DNA from: Photobacterium aquae
GTDB taxonomy: Bacteria; Pseudomonadota; Gammaproteobacteria; Enterobacterales; Vibrionaceae
Direction: 5' to 3'
Assembly (NCBI RefSeq): GCF_001029445.1
Contig: NZ_LDOT01000002.1
Coordinates: 1-64,000, forward strand
Length of the DNA stretch: 64,000 bases
How positions within the stretch are numbered: position 1 is the stretch's first letter; each line of letters opens with the position of its first letter. This document shows positions 9,156-18,878 of the stretch, piece by piece. The notes beneath the pieces were generated by a model. The model saw nothing but the letters and a program-made list of their open reading frames with translations. It was not told where the DNA came from and did not search any database. A program made the position numbers and the translations under genes.

Positions 9156-12100
9156 TGTTTGCCTTAATTGATGCCGCAATCCATCGCTCTCGTACCATAC
9201 TGACATTGTTGGTGCTCATTCTCGCTGCAGGACTTATCACCTACAAGTTAATCCCAAAAGAATCGAACCCCGATATTACGATTCCTATTATTTATGTATC
9301 TGTCAGCCATCAGGGCATCAGCCCCAGTGATGCCGAACGTTTGCTCGTCCGTCCGCTTGAAAAAGAACTGCGGTCGATAGAAAACGTAAAAGAAATGACG
9401 TCAACAGCATCCGAAGGACACGCCTCGGTGACGCTTGAGTTCAATGCGGGTTCGGATATCAATATTGCCCTTACCGATGTCAGAGAAGCCGTCGATTTAG
9501 CCAAAAGCCGTTTGCCCGAAGACTCAGACGAACCAACCGTCAATGAGGTCTCTCTGGCCAGTGTCTCACCTGTCCTTTCGATGGTGCTCTACGGTACAGT
9601 CCCTGAACGCACAACGATTCAAATTGCCCGTGAACTCAAAGACCAGCTCGAAGCCTTCAAACAAATCCTGGAAGTTGATATTGCCGGCGACCGTACCGAT
9701 GTCGTCGAGGTTATCGTCGAGCCGCTCCTTATGGAAAGCTATGGTCTCGACCAACAGGATGTGTTCAATTTGGTCGCCCGCAATAACCGGGTTGTTGCAG
9801 CAGGGTTTATCGATACAGGTTATGGGCGTTTTTCCGTTAAAGTGCCGTCTGTTTTCGAATCGCTCAAAGATATTCTTGAGCTTCCGATTAAAGTAGAAGG
9901 CAGCACGGTGGTCACTTTCGGTGATGTTGCAACAATCCGAAGGGCTTACCGTGATCCCGACTCTTTTGCTCGGCTCAACGGTGAAACAGCGGTCGTACTC
10001 GATATCAAAAAACGAGCTGGCGAAAACATTATTGAAACCGTCGATATCGTGAAAAAAGTGGTTGCCGAAGCCCAGAAACTCAACCAATGGCCCGCCAACC
10101 TGCTGGTTGAATACACCTGGGACGAATCAAAAGATGTCAACACCATGCTCAACGACCTGCAGAATAATATTCTGTCAGCCGTGATTTTAGTTGTTATCGT
10201 GATATTGGCCATACTCGGCACACGTACAGCCTTTCTGGTCGGCGTATCGATACCCGGCGCTTTTCTTACCGGCCTGTTAATGCTGGCCGTCGGCGGGATA
10301 ACGATAAACATGATCGTGCTTTTCGCGCTGATCATGGCTGTCGGTATGTTGGTTGACGGGGCCATCGTCGTTACCGAATATGCCGATAGGAAAATGCAAG
10401 AAGGCATCGAACGCAAACGGGCTTACCAAGAAGCAGCCAAACGGATGGCTTGCCCCATAACGGCCTCTACAGCTACCACCCTTGCTGCCTTCGCCCCAAT
10501 GTTATTCTGGCCTGATACCACGGGCGAATTCATGCGATACCTGCCCTTAACCCTTATTGCGACCCTCTCAGCATCGTTAATTATGGCGCTAATATTTGTA
10601 CCTGTCCTTGGCAGCGTTATAGGCAAACCCCAATACCTCACAGATAAAAAGAAAGCCCAGATAACCGCGCTGGAAAAAGGCGACTTTAGCCAGACCAACG
10701 GGATAACCAAGATTTATCTTGCCAGTTTGGCGGGCGCAATCAAACACCCACTCAAAATCCTTTTTGCCGCTCTGATCTTTTCGGTTTTCGTGGCTTTTGC
10801 CTATGCCCAAGCCGGCCTTGGGGTCGTATTTTTCCCGGACGTTGATCCCCCACAATTTACGATCAAAGCGCGCTCACACGGTGACTTGTCTATTTATGAA
10901 AAAGACCAACTGATGCAAGAGATCGAACAACGGGTTATAGACACTCCGGGGATCAAAAGCGTTTACACCCGGACTGGCGGAGACGATCAAATCGGCCAAA
11001 TACAAATTAACCCGCTAGATTGGCAAGAGCGGCAACCCGTCAAAGAGATCATCGCTCAAATGCGGGAAAAGACCGCTGATATTGCCGGTGTTGAACTGGA
11101 GTTCAAAGCCCCCAATGCTGGCCCCCCTAGCGAACACGATCTCATTATTGAAATATCAGGCAAAAGCAGTTCGGATATGAATGATGCCGTAGATAAACTT
11201 CGGGCATGGATGGAAAGCCAAGCGGCGTTTACCAATATTTCAGACTCAGCTAACAAGCAAGGAATTGATTGGAAAATCAATATTAACCGTGACGACGCAG
11301 CACGATTCGGCGGTGATGCCACCTTGGTAGGAAATACCGTCCAGTTCGTTACCAACGGTTTGAAAATCGGTGATTTCCTACCTGACGATACCGATGACGA
11401 AGTGGACATTCTGGTTCGTTACCCAGAAGACAAACGTGATATCGGCCGTTTTGACGAACTACGCGTGAAAACACTCTATGGCATGGTGCCAATCACCAAT
11501 TTCGCCAGTATCACGCCCTCCCCCAAACAGGACACCATCAACAGAATCAACGGCAAACGTGTTCTTGAAGTTATGGCTGATATGGCAACGGGGTATAACC
11601 TTAGTCTCCAACTGCCCATTGTCGAAAATGCTATTGCTAACTTGGATTTTGCCGATGGCATCAATGTCAAAGTAAGGGGGCAAAATGAAGATCAAAACAA
11701 ATCCTCGGCTTTCCTCCAGCTGGCATTTCTCGTGGCATTGGCAGTAATGGGGCTGATCCTTATTACTCAGTTCAACAGTTTTTATCAGGCATTGTTAATA
11801 TTGAGTGCGGTGCTGTTCTCTACAGTTGGGGTGTTTCTCGGCCTGTTAATTTTCCAACGCCCATTCGGCATCATCATGTCTGGTATTGGCGTCATTTCGC
11901 TTGCCGGTATTGTGGTTAATAACAATATCGTGTTAATCGATACCTATAACCAGCTCCGCCAAAATGGTTTAGACAAAATAACGGCAATTATGCACACCGG
12001 CGCGCAACGACTGCGACCCGTGATGCTCACAACCATCACAACAATCCTCGGGCTCATGCCGATGGTTCTGGAAATGAACGTTGACTTAATCAACCGCAAC

Positions 12101-12445
12101 GTCGAGTTTGGTGCGCCAAGCACCCAGTGGTGGTCCCAACTAGCAACAGCTGTAGCTGGTGGCTTGGCATTTGCCACATTATTAACACTGATCCTTACTC
12201 CTTGCCTGCTGATGCTAGGTCGCGACAAAATATCTTATCAACCGGAGATCCCTCAACAAAAGCCACGATTTGATAATCACGATAATATCTCCGACATACA
12301 GCGTGAATATTGGTCAAACTACAACAGCGATTATGGCGCACACCCCGACGATCCTGCCGTAGTCGCACGCAAAGAGATAGCCAGAGTCATGGGTAACCAG
12401 CCCGATGATACTGTTTCCTCCTCCGATTCTGAACATAAGCCTTGA
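9155..12445 (+). CDS. RND efflux permease
   Basis: An inner membrane proton-driven pump subunit of 1096 residues. It has the usual two-fold repeat of one helix, a large periplasmic loop and a group of helices. TM4 carries GMLVDGAIVV, so of the AcrB Asp407/Asp408 pair only the first is present. TM10 has VVNNNIVLID, with Asn in place of AcrB Lys940, a pattern common in many non-AcrB pumps. The C-terminus extends about 80 residues past the last helix as a polar, acidic tail, longer than in AcrB. It overlaps the adaptor gene by one base. Substrate unknown. An nqrB-like gene follows 200 bases later on the same strand. Confidence 0.95.
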   Translation: MFALIDAAIHRSRTILTLLVLILAAGLITYKLIPKESNPDITIPIIYVSVSHQGISPSDAERLLVRPLEKELRSIENVKEMTSTASEGHASVTLEFNAGSDINIALTDVREAVDLAKSRLPEDSDEPTVNEVSLASVSPVLSMVLYGTVPERTTIQIARELKDQLEAFKQILEVDIAGDRTDVVEVIVEPLLMESYGLDQQDVFNLVARNNRVVAAGFIDTGYGRFSVKVPSVFESLKDILELPIKVEGSTVVTFGDVATIRRAYRDPDSFARLNGETAVVLDIKKRAGENIIETVDIVKKVVAEAQKLNQWPANLLVEYTWDESKDVNTMLNDLQNNILSAVILVVIVILAILGTRTAFLVGVSIPGAFLTGLLMLAVGGITINMIVLFALIMAVGMLVDGAIVVTEYADRKMQEGIERKRAYQEAAKRMACPITASTATTLAAFAPMLFWPDTTGEFMRYLPLTLIATLSASLIMALIFVPVLGSVIGKPQYLTDKKKAQITALEKGDFSQTNGITKIYLASLAGAIKHPLKILFAALIFSVFVAFAYAQAGLGVVFFPDVDPPQFTIKARSHGDLSIYEKDQLMQEIEQRVIDTPGIKSVYTRTGGDDQIGQIQINPLDWQERQPVKEIIAQMREKTADIAGVELEFKAPNAGPPSEHDLIIEISGKSSSDMNDAVDKLRAWMESQAAFTNISDSANKQGIDWKININRDDAARFGGDATLVGNTVQFVTNGLKIGDFLPDDTDDEVDILVRYPEDKRDIGRFDELRVKTLYGMVPITNFASITPSPKQDTINRINGKRVLEVMADMATGYNLSLQLPIVENAIANLDFADGINVKVRGQNEDQNKSSAFLQLAFLVALAVMGLILITQFNSFYQALLILSAVLFSTVGVFLGLLIFQRPFGIIMSGIGVISLAGIVVNNNIVLIDTYNQLRQNGLDKITAIMHTGAQRLRPVMLTTITTILGLMPMVLEMNVDLINRNVEFGAPSTQWWSQLATAVAGGLAFATLLTLILTPCLLMLGRDKISYQPEIPQQKPRFDNHDNISDIQREYWSNYNSDYGAHPDDPAVVARKEIARVMGNQPDDTVSSSDSEHKP

Positions 12446-12648
12446 CCGAACTTCCATACTCCAACCCTTCCCTCTCCCTAAATGAGCCCCATTAAAAGAG
12501 ACCAAATAAATACTTGCGGTTTTTGGGGAGAGGTACTCCATCGCTCGCTCATATCGACTATATTTAACGTACAACCACTCAGCCGTCACCAAGCATATTG
12601 GCGCACACTGTTGCCAGTAGGTATCCATGCGATCGTGAGGGCACAAGC

Positions 12649-13896
12649 ATGAGTTTAAAATCGACACTGGAAAAGTTGGAACCCGCCTTCGAACCTGGCG
12701 GAAAATACCAAAAATGGCACGCACTCTACGAAGCCATCGCAACCTTGCTCTATACACCCGGCCAAGTAACCCGCACCCATACCCATGTCCGCGATAGTAT
12801 TGATCTGAAACGTATCATGATCATGGTATGGCTGGCTGTCTTTCCGGCGCTTTTTTGGGGTATGTACAATGTTGGCCATCAAGCTATCCCCGCCCTTCAT
12901 TCACTTTATGATATTTCTCAAATCAATCAATTAGCGAGTGAGAACTGGCGCTACAGTACGGTCTTAACTCTAGGTGGAAGCCTGGCTGAAGATGCAGGCT
13001 GGGGCAGTAAAATGTTACTAGGGGCAACGTACTTCCTACCCATCTACCTTACCGTATTTATTGTGGGGGGCTTCTGGGAGGTGCTCTTTGCGATGGTAAG
13101 GAAACACGAAATCAATGAAGGCTTTTTCGTTTCCTCTATGCTTTTTGCTCTGATCGTTCCCCCAACTCTTCCCCTGTGGCAAGCTGCGTTAGGGATCACA
13201 TTCGGTGTGGTCGTCGCCAAGGAAATTTTCGGGGGGACAGGGCGTAACTTCCTCAACCCGGCTCTGGCTGGCCGGGCATTTCTCTACTTTGCCTACCCAG
13301 CCCAAATATCCGGCGCACAAGTATGGACAGCCGCTGACGGCTATAGCGGAGCTACCCCGCTTAGCCAATGGGCTGAAAATGGGCAAAGTGCAATGGCACA
13401 CAACCTTACGGGGCAACCCATTAGCTGGATGGACGCTTTTATCGGCAATATTCCCGGCTCTATTGGTGAAGTCTCCACAGCCTTCCTCTTGCTTGGCGGA
13501 TTCGCCATTATCTTTATGAAAATTGCGTCGTGGCGAATTGTTACCGGGGTAATGGTAGGGATGATGCTGACATCCACCATGCTGAATGTCATCGGCTCTG
13601 AGACCAACCCAATGTTCTCCATGCCATTCTGGTGGCACTTGGTACTTGGCGGTTTTGCGTTCGGGATGTTATTTATGGCTACAGACCCCGTCTCAGCCGC
13701 CTTCACCAATAAAGGGAAATGGGCTTACGGAATACTGATCGGCGTCATGACCGTCTTTATCAGGGTCGTCAACCCCGCCTACCCTGAAGGGATCATGCTG
13801 GCGATTCTCTTTGCCAACCTATTTGCCCCGCTATTCGACAACCTAGTCACCAGAGGAAACATAAAACGCCGCCAAAATCGGGCGGCTTCGCCGTAG
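12649..13896 (+). CDS. nqrB: Orphan NqrB-like subunit of Na+-translocating NADH:quinone reductase
   Basis: A 415-residue membrane protein that matches NqrB along its whole length, including the opening [11 protein letters not shown] and blocks [40 protein letters not shown] and [15 protein letters not shown]. The flavinylation motif SGAT places the FMN-carrying threonine at residue 236, the same position as in V. cholerae NqrB. Glu144, next to the quinone/HQNO site region, is also present. It is NqrB rather than RnfD by length and by these blocks. No nqrA, C, D, E, F or apbE is nearby; the complete nqr operon must be elsewhere if present. Start chosen for GAGGG 7 bases upstream. It lies 203 bases behind the RND permease and could be co-transcribed with it. 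Confidence 0.92.
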   Translation: MSLKSTLEKLEPAFEPGGKYQKWHALYEAIATLLYTPGQVTRTHTHVRDSIDLKRIMIMVWLAVFPALFWGMYNVGHQAIPALHSLYDISQINQLASENWRYSTVLTLGGSLAEDAGWGSKMLLGATYFLPIYLTVFIVGGFWEVLFAMVRKHEINEGFFVSSMLFALIVPPTLPLWQAALGITFGVVVAKEIFGGTGRNFLNPALAGRAFLYFAYPAQISGAQVWTAADGYSGATPLSQWAENGQSAMAHNLTGQPISWMDAFIGNIPGSIGEVSTAFLLLGGFAIIFMKIASWRIVTGVMVGMMLTSTMLNVIGSETNPMFSMPFWWHLVLGGFAFGMLFMATDPVSAAFTNKGKWAYGILIGVMTVFIRVVNPAYPEGIMLAILFANLFAPLFDNLVTRGNIKRRQNRAASP

Positions 13897-13919
13897 CCTC
13901 TCGCCAGCCTGTTGTCATA

Positions 13920-13957
13920 AAAAAGAACGCCCCAAGCAAAATACATTGCTTGGGGCG
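13920..13957 (-). terminator. Hairpin terminator of the GNAT gene
   Basis: A 12-bp stem CGCCCCAAGCAA/TTGCTTGGGGCG is preceded on the plus strand by an A run. It therefore reads as a hairpin plus T tract on the minus strand, behind the gene ending at 13995. It may also weakly stop nqrB transcripts. Confidence 0.85.
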
Positions 13958-13994
13958 ACTATCTGAACAGTATCAAATTGCTTAAGGGATAACG

Positions 13995-14894
13995 TCAATA
14001 AGCCGTATCGACCGCAATCATCGGTTCGTTATAAGAAACTGCAACGCCGTCATCGATCAGAATATCGACCAAATCATCGTTCATGTCGACAATCGCCTCA
14101 CTCATGGCATCACATAGCGCCTCGCCGCCAAGAGAAATGGCCAGAGCCGAAAACCATATCTTCAAATTGATCCCGTATTCGGACAAACTACGATATAAAC
14201 TCTCGCAATCTCTTTGCACAATCTCCACGATCACCTGAGTCAGCAACGTGGCAATCCCCAATCCTCGATACTCGGGGATGACATACACCGTATGAAGCGA
14301 CAATTCATAATAGAGGTCGCCTTGCTTTAGCGGAAACCGGTGATCCTCCAAATGACGACTGAATGTCGCCACCGCGATAGCTTCTCCCTCGGAATATAGC
14401 TGCAAAGCCAGATCATATTCGCCATCATGAGAGCGCTTGCCTCCCAAGAAAGCGGGCAGTACCTGCTTTTCAATCACTTGAAGATCTTTTCTTTCACCAA
14501 AATCACAGTGACTATAGTCAGCCAGTGGTTTGGCTATCAAATTAACGCACCCCAATGCCAACGTTTCCGCGAGCTGGGATTGGAAGTCCACCAGCAACGG
14601 GTCAAAGGCCAGCTGGCTTGCTGATATCAGGCGTAATGAATCAAGCTGCTTGCAGGCCCTATGGCTCGTGGCGACCCATTGGCCCATCGTATCGATCTTA
14701 TAAACATCTGGCTCGCCTTCACTCGCCTGCTGATCGTAGATCCAAAGTTTCTCTTTATAAGAACGGGTTCCGATAAAACGTCCGCATTCCAACTGTTGCC
14801 GGACTTCAACCCAGCTTGAATAGCATTCTTGTTGAAATATGCCATCGTCTTTTTTTACAAATACTTGAAAGCGCAATGACCTCACCCTGTCCAT
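13995..14894 (-). CDS. GNAT-family N-acetyltransferase domain protein
   Basis: A 299-residue soluble protein. The C-terminal half has a GNAT core: ELSLHTVYVIPEYRGLGIA contains the beta4 strand and the acetyl-CoA pyrophosphate loop (R-G-L-G-I-A), followed by an amphipathic helix LLTQVIVEIVQ. The N-terminal half (about 1-120) has no motif I recognise. The substrate cannot be inferred. No Shine-Dalgarno sequence precedes the chosen ATG, so the start is less certain than the body. It stands alone between a minus-strand terminator and the TPR-GGDEF gene. Confidence 0.75.
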   Translation of the reverse strand: MDRVRSLRFQVFVKKDDGIFQQECYSSWVEVRQQLECGRFIGTRSYKEKLWIYDQQASEGEPDVYKIDTMGQWVATSHRACKQLDSLRLISASQLAFDPLLVDFQSQLAETLALGCVNLIAKPLADYSHCDFGERKDLQVIEKQVLPAFLGGKRSHDGEYDLALQLYSEGEAIAVATFSRHLEDHRFPLKQGDLYYELSLHTVYVIPEYRGLGIATLLTQVIVEIVQRDCESLYRSLSEYGINLKIWFSALAISLGGEALCDAMSEAIVDMNDDLVDILIDDGVAVSYNEPMIAVDTAY

Positions 14895-15041
14895 GTCATA
14901 ACGGAGGTGCGGTCAGTGTAGCAAAGGGATGCCGGACACTATACTGATAACAACAATAATGTGATAAGCATGACATTATGTAGGTGTAGCAAGCAGCATT
15001 AACTGCCTAAATGGCCTATTCATGCCTAATTGCGGTCAAAG

Positions 15042-17060
15042 TCACACCTCTTGATAGTATGAAAAATCAACATTGTTACGCCCGGATGATTTGACGCGAT
15101 ACAACGCTTTATCCGCCTCGCGAAAAACAAGCCGCCAGTTCTCGCTAAACGTCTCGGCATCCGCCACACTCACCCCACCAACAGAAATCGTTGCCCGTAA
15201 CGGACGTTTGGCTAATTGAAAAGCATCACGGCAAATAACGTCGCAAAAACACCGTAATCGCTCTTCGCATTGAGTCCCAGATAGGATGGCGACAAACTCT
15301 TCCCCTCCCCAGCGGATCAAATGCTCATCTTCACCAAGAACCTGTCTCAGTCTATTCGCCAGTATCTTCAATACCTCATCCCCAGTATCATGGCCAAAGT
15401 GATCATTGATCTTCTTGAAATGGTCTACGTCAATAACCGCCAATGTCAGTCCATCCGGGTATATCTCCTGCAATGGCAACGATAACCACCATTCAAAATA
15501 ACGACGGTTATTCAAGCCGGTCAGAGGATCTTGTGTAGACTGATTAACCAGCATCTTATTCGATGTAAGCAGCCATGCCTGTTCTTTCTTCAGTTTGTTA
15601 TAGCGCCGAAACAAAAAATATAGCATGACAACAGAAAGCAGCCCCAAAAGACGAACCGTATTTTCCATCGCCTTACGTTCGGCTAATCTGGCACGGGCCA
15701 GCGCATTTTCTGCTTTCAATAACTTAATTTCTTTTTCATTTACGCTATTATCAAATACTTCTTGGATATCAATAAGCTTCTGACTACGCACATCAAAAAG
15801 AAGATCCCGGCCCTCTTCAGTAAAGCGCTTATAATACTGGAGTGCCTTTTCATAGAGATGCTTCGCTTCATAGATTTTGGCCATCAACTCATACATATAT
15901 ACGACACGAGCCTTTTCCTTCGTTTCCTGATAAATCCCCATCGCTTTATCAGCATGCTCAAGTGCACCATCAATCCACCCGGAACCCAAATATGCCTCGG
16001 ACAGACTCTCGTGACAGCTCGCGACACTATGACCATTGATCCCACCAAACTGCTTTGCTATGACCAAACACTGGTTTGCCGCATCCACCGCCTTATCTTC
16101 TTTTCCAACATCAAGGTAATAAGCAGACAAGTTAACTAAAGCCGCTATTTTTACCCTGAGCACACTCGACTGCTTGGCCAATGCCATCGCGGTTGTAATA
16201 TGTTTTTCACGCTCTTCACGGTTACCGATATATTTTGCAATAACCGCCGCATTGATATGAATATAAGACTCGATATAGGGATTATTCAATTTATACTTGC
16301 TATATAAATCTAATGCCTCGCGACTGTAGTGCAGAGCTATATTCCACTCTTGCATATCAATATAAACAGAAGCAATATTGGACATGACCCTAACCAACTG
16401 TTGATAATTATTACACTTAGCAAAAATATCATACGACTGGTTATACTTGTTCAAAGCAGCTTTATATTCAGAACGGTCGGCATCTAAGTTTCCTAACCAT
16501 TTCAGCGTACGTCCAAGCAACATATTGTAATCCATCTCCTCGGCTTGCTCTTTCAAATTCTCCAGTTGAAATTGAGCCAAGGCGTACTCCCGTTGATCCA
16601 TCAACTCAAAGGCTTCAATAAATTTGATCTCTGCAGATAGCCACACTGATTTATGTTCCTTGGCTATTTGCTTCATTTTCTCAAGGTACGGGCGAGCACG
16701 GCCAACATTTCGCCCCTGCCCTATCTGTATATAATACTGTGCAAGATATACTAATGCCTGCTCATCAACAGAGAGCATATTTGATTGTGACTCCAAGACA
16801 TTCACTATATCCCTCTTCGCTGTAAAAGGATCACTAAGTGCCTGAAGATACAAATTGAAATAACGATCTGTGCCAGGATCTAATGAATTACCATGATATT
16901 CACTACAAGAAAGTGACTTAAATGCCATATCTTTCTCAGATGCATTAGCACTAGAATAAAAAAAGATATTTAAAATAAAAAATATCAACAAATACAAAAA
17001 TCGGTTATGTCGAGCTAGCAGCATTTTACTCTTAATTACATGTAATATGCTTCCATGCAC
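15042..17060 (-). CDS. TPR-containing membrane diguanylate cyclase (GGDEF)
   Basis: A 672-residue protein predicted to make cyclic di-GMP. A signal or anchor helix (about 20-38) exports a long alpha-helical sensor region with TPR-like repeats (about 120-430). A short coiled coil, a membrane helix (RLLGLLSVVMLYFLFRRY) and a cytoplasmic GGDEF domain follow. The domain has DPLTGLNNRRYF and the active-site loop GGEEF near residue 585, so it should be catalytically competent. The position of the RxxD inhibitory site reads GEDE, so product inhibition at that site is not expected. Two starts are possible: the first ATG, or the ATG 12 codons later, which has AAGAG just upstream. Confidence 0.9.
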   Translation of the reverse strand: MHGSILHVIKSKMLLARHNRFLYLLIFFILNIFFYSSANASEKDMAFKSLSCSEYHGNSLDPGTDRYFNLYLQALSDPFTAKRDIVNVLESQSNMLSVDEQALVYLAQYYIQIGQGRNVGRARPYLEKMKQIAKEHKSVWLSAEIKFIEAFELMDQREYALAQFQLENLKEQAEEMDYNMLLGRTLKWLGNLDADRSEYKAALNKYNQSYDIFAKCNNYQQLVRVMSNIASVYIDMQEWNIALHYSREALDLYSKYKLNNPYIESYIHINAAVIAKYIGNREEREKHITTAMALAKQSSVLRVKIAALVNLSAYYLDVGKEDKAVDAANQCLVIAKQFGGINGHSVASCHESLSEAYLGSGWIDGALEHADKAMGIYQETKEKARVVYMYELMAKIYEAKHLYEKALQYYKRFTEEGRDLLFDVRSQKLIDIQEVFDNSVNEKEIKLLKAENALARARLAERKAMENTVRLLGLLSVVMLYFLFRRYNKLKKEQAWLLTSNKMLVNQSTQDPLTGLNNRRYFEWWLSLPLQEIYPDGLTLAVIDVDHFKKINDHFGHDTGDEVLKILANRLRQVLGEDEHLIRWGGEEFVAILSGTQCEERLRCFCDVICRDAFQLAKRPLRATISVGGVSVADAETFSENWRLVFREADKALYRVKSSGRNNVDFSYYQEV

Positions 17061-17859
17061 TTACTCGTTTCCCAATATAAATTCTGTCAATACTAAATGA
17101 TCGACAACGACACTCTCTGGCTATCATCCGCAAGAATAAACAGGTTTAATATAATTAAAACAATAATATATATAATTATACTATTATATTTCAGTCATCA
17201 AACCAGGCATTACCATGGTTATAGACCACCATCATTCGAAACATCGCACTATCGATAGCATGTATAGCTAGGAGTAAGTCTCCTATTTTCCCAGAGTCAT
17301 CCTCAGAAATACAGCACTATTGCGTTCTCATCGACCGCTCTAGCCCTGTGGGGCGAGACTCAGCCGCGATGATGTGAGTGTATAGGTTTGGTCACACAAC
17401 CTTCTGTCACCCAGCGACTCTCCAACTGCAGGCCCCATATGGCCACCTCTAAAATAAAAACTGTGATCTACCATGAATTATTTATATTCTAAACACGTGG
17501 AACTCTATTCACTTTTATAGAATCGCTATCTAAATAGTTCATTGATTCCTGATAAAATCATTACAATTTTCGCTATTAGCAAGCATCCATCTAACGTCTG
17601 ACAGCCCCCGTCATCCTGTTTTTCATTATCAATAATCTAATATGGAAACCGAGAATAATAATCTAAAAATGACACGCTATATTCACGCTGCGAATTAAGC
17701 AATTAGTATTATGATTTGAATAATGTCACATTTATTAATGTATTTTTCCCCTAATCTAGCGCCACCTAATAATAGTGAACATATAGACCCAAGAAACTTT
17801 ATAAAGCTCGTTTCAACGAGCATGTAACTTGGGCATAAAAATATAATGGAGATACGATC
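17061..17859. other. 799-base region without a recognisable gene
   Basis: It separates the divergent GGDEF and arcC genes. An AT-rich section (about 17140-17190) is followed by a more GC-rich section (about 17265-17460) with a small hairpin, TAGGAG/CTCCTA at 17270-17285. No open frame above about 20 codons with a ribosome binding site was found. The last 70 bases hold a structured arcC leader. Confidence 0.5.
17788..17833 (+). promoter_or_regulatory. Nested hairpin in the arcC leader
   Basis: An outer stem CCCAAG/CTTGGG (17788-17793 with 17828-17833) encloses an inner stem GCTCGTT/AACGAGC (17806-17821). The structure ends 26 bases before the arcC start codon. No T tract follows, so it is not an ordinary terminator. 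Confidence 0.4.
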
Positions 17860-18789
17860 ATGCGCATAGTACTAGCTCTAGGCGGGAATGCCTTATTAGC
17901 TCGCGGACAAGCCCTAACTGCAGAAAACCAACGCGAAAATATTGTAAAAGCAGCAGCAAGCATTGCCGCTATTGCCCAAAAACACGAAATCGTGATTGTA
18001 CACGGCAACGGCCCACAGGTTGGCCTGCTAATGGAACAGAATGCGGCTTACCAAGAGTACTCACCACAGACTACACCATACCCAATGGATGTACTGGGTT
18101 CTCAAACCTGCGGCATGGTTGGCTACATGCTTCAGCAAGAGCTACGCAACATTGACCCTACACTATCAATCGCAACACTGGTAACCCAAACAGAAGTCAG
18201 CACCGATGACCCTGCATTTGCCAACCCAACGAAATTTGTAGGCCCTGTTTATACTAAAGAGCGCGCTGAAGAGATCATGGCTGAAAGCGACAAGATCTTC
18301 AAAGCAGATGGTGAGTACTACCGTCGTGTTGTACCGTCACCACTACCAAAATCCATCATTGAAAAACAGCAGATCGAAACCTTGCTTGATGCCGGTGATG
18401 TGGTTATTGCTTGCGGTGGTGGCGGCGTACCTGTATGCAAGAACGGCAATCATCTAACTGGCGTTGAGTGTGTGATCGACAAAGATCTTACTGCCGAACT
18501 TCTGTCTGAAGTGATCGACGCGGATCTATTCATCATCCTGACTGACGGATCAATCTACCGCAACTACGGCAAACCGGATCAGGCAGAAATGAAGGTAGCA
18601 ACACCAGCAGGTCTGTCACAGTTCCAGTTCCCTGCGGGCTCTATGGGACCGAAGATCGACGCTGTATGCAAATTCGTGAACTCTGGTCGCGGCAATGCTG
18701 CTATCGGCTCCCTATTTGATCTAGACCGTATCATCACTAACGAAGCGGGTACGCTAATCAAAGAAGGCGAAGGGATCGAGTACTACTGA
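17860..18789 (+). CDS. arcC: Carbamate kinase
   Basis: A 309-residue cytosolic enzyme of the amino acid kinase family that transfers phosphate from carbamoyl phosphate to ADP, giving ATP, ammonia and carbon dioxide. Family motifs include LALGGNALL at the N-terminus, VHGNGPQVG, CGGGGVPV, VIDKDLTAELL and a C-terminal GSMGPKIDA. The length is standard. GGAG lies 8 bases before the ATG. In most bacteria arcC sits with arcA, arcB and arcD in the arginine deiminase operon. Here it is alone, with an unusually long upstream region and its own terminator. Confidence 0.95.
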   Translation: MRIVLALGGNALLARGQALTAENQRENIVKAAASIAAIAQKHEIVIVHGNGPQVGLLMEQNAAYQEYSPQTTPYPMDVLGSQTCGMVGYMLQQELRNIDPTLSIATLVTQTEVSTDDPAFANPTKFVGPVYTKERAEEIMAESDKIFKADGEYYRRVVPSPLPKSIIEKQQIETLLDAGDVVIACGGGGVPVCKNGNHLTGVECVIDKDLTAELLSEVIDADLFIILTDGSIYRNYGKPDQAEMKVATPAGLSQFQFPAGSMGPKIDAVCKFVNSGRGNAAIGSLFDLDRIITNEAGTLIKEGEGIEYY

Positions 18790-18824
18790 TTTCCAGGTCT
18801 TGAATAACACCTCTTGCTAACACC

Positions 18825-18849
18825 ACAAAGCCCCTTTACGGGGCTTTGT
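18825..18849 (+). terminator. Hairpin terminator after arcC
   Basis: A 10-bp stem ACAAAGCCCC/GGGGCTTTGT with a TTTAC loop lies 36 bases after the arcC stop. The following T tract is weak. Confidence 0.7.
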
Positions 18850-18878
18850 TCATTCTCGACACAATATAACGGGATACT

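Noticed and set aside
9946..10416. 156-codon antisense open frame in the RND permease gene
   Set aside because: It mirrors the membrane-helix codons of the true gene; a Ser/Ile/Thr-rich antisense translation is expected there.
12649..13896. RnfD instead of NqrB
   Set aside because: Length 415, the N-terminal block [11 protein letters not shown], and Thr236 in SGAT fit NqrB better; RnfD is shorter and lacks the first segment.
17265..17460. Cyclic di-GMP riboswitch or decayed gene
   Set aside because: No riboswitch core motif was found, and the section has stops in all frames checked with no recognisable protein remnant.
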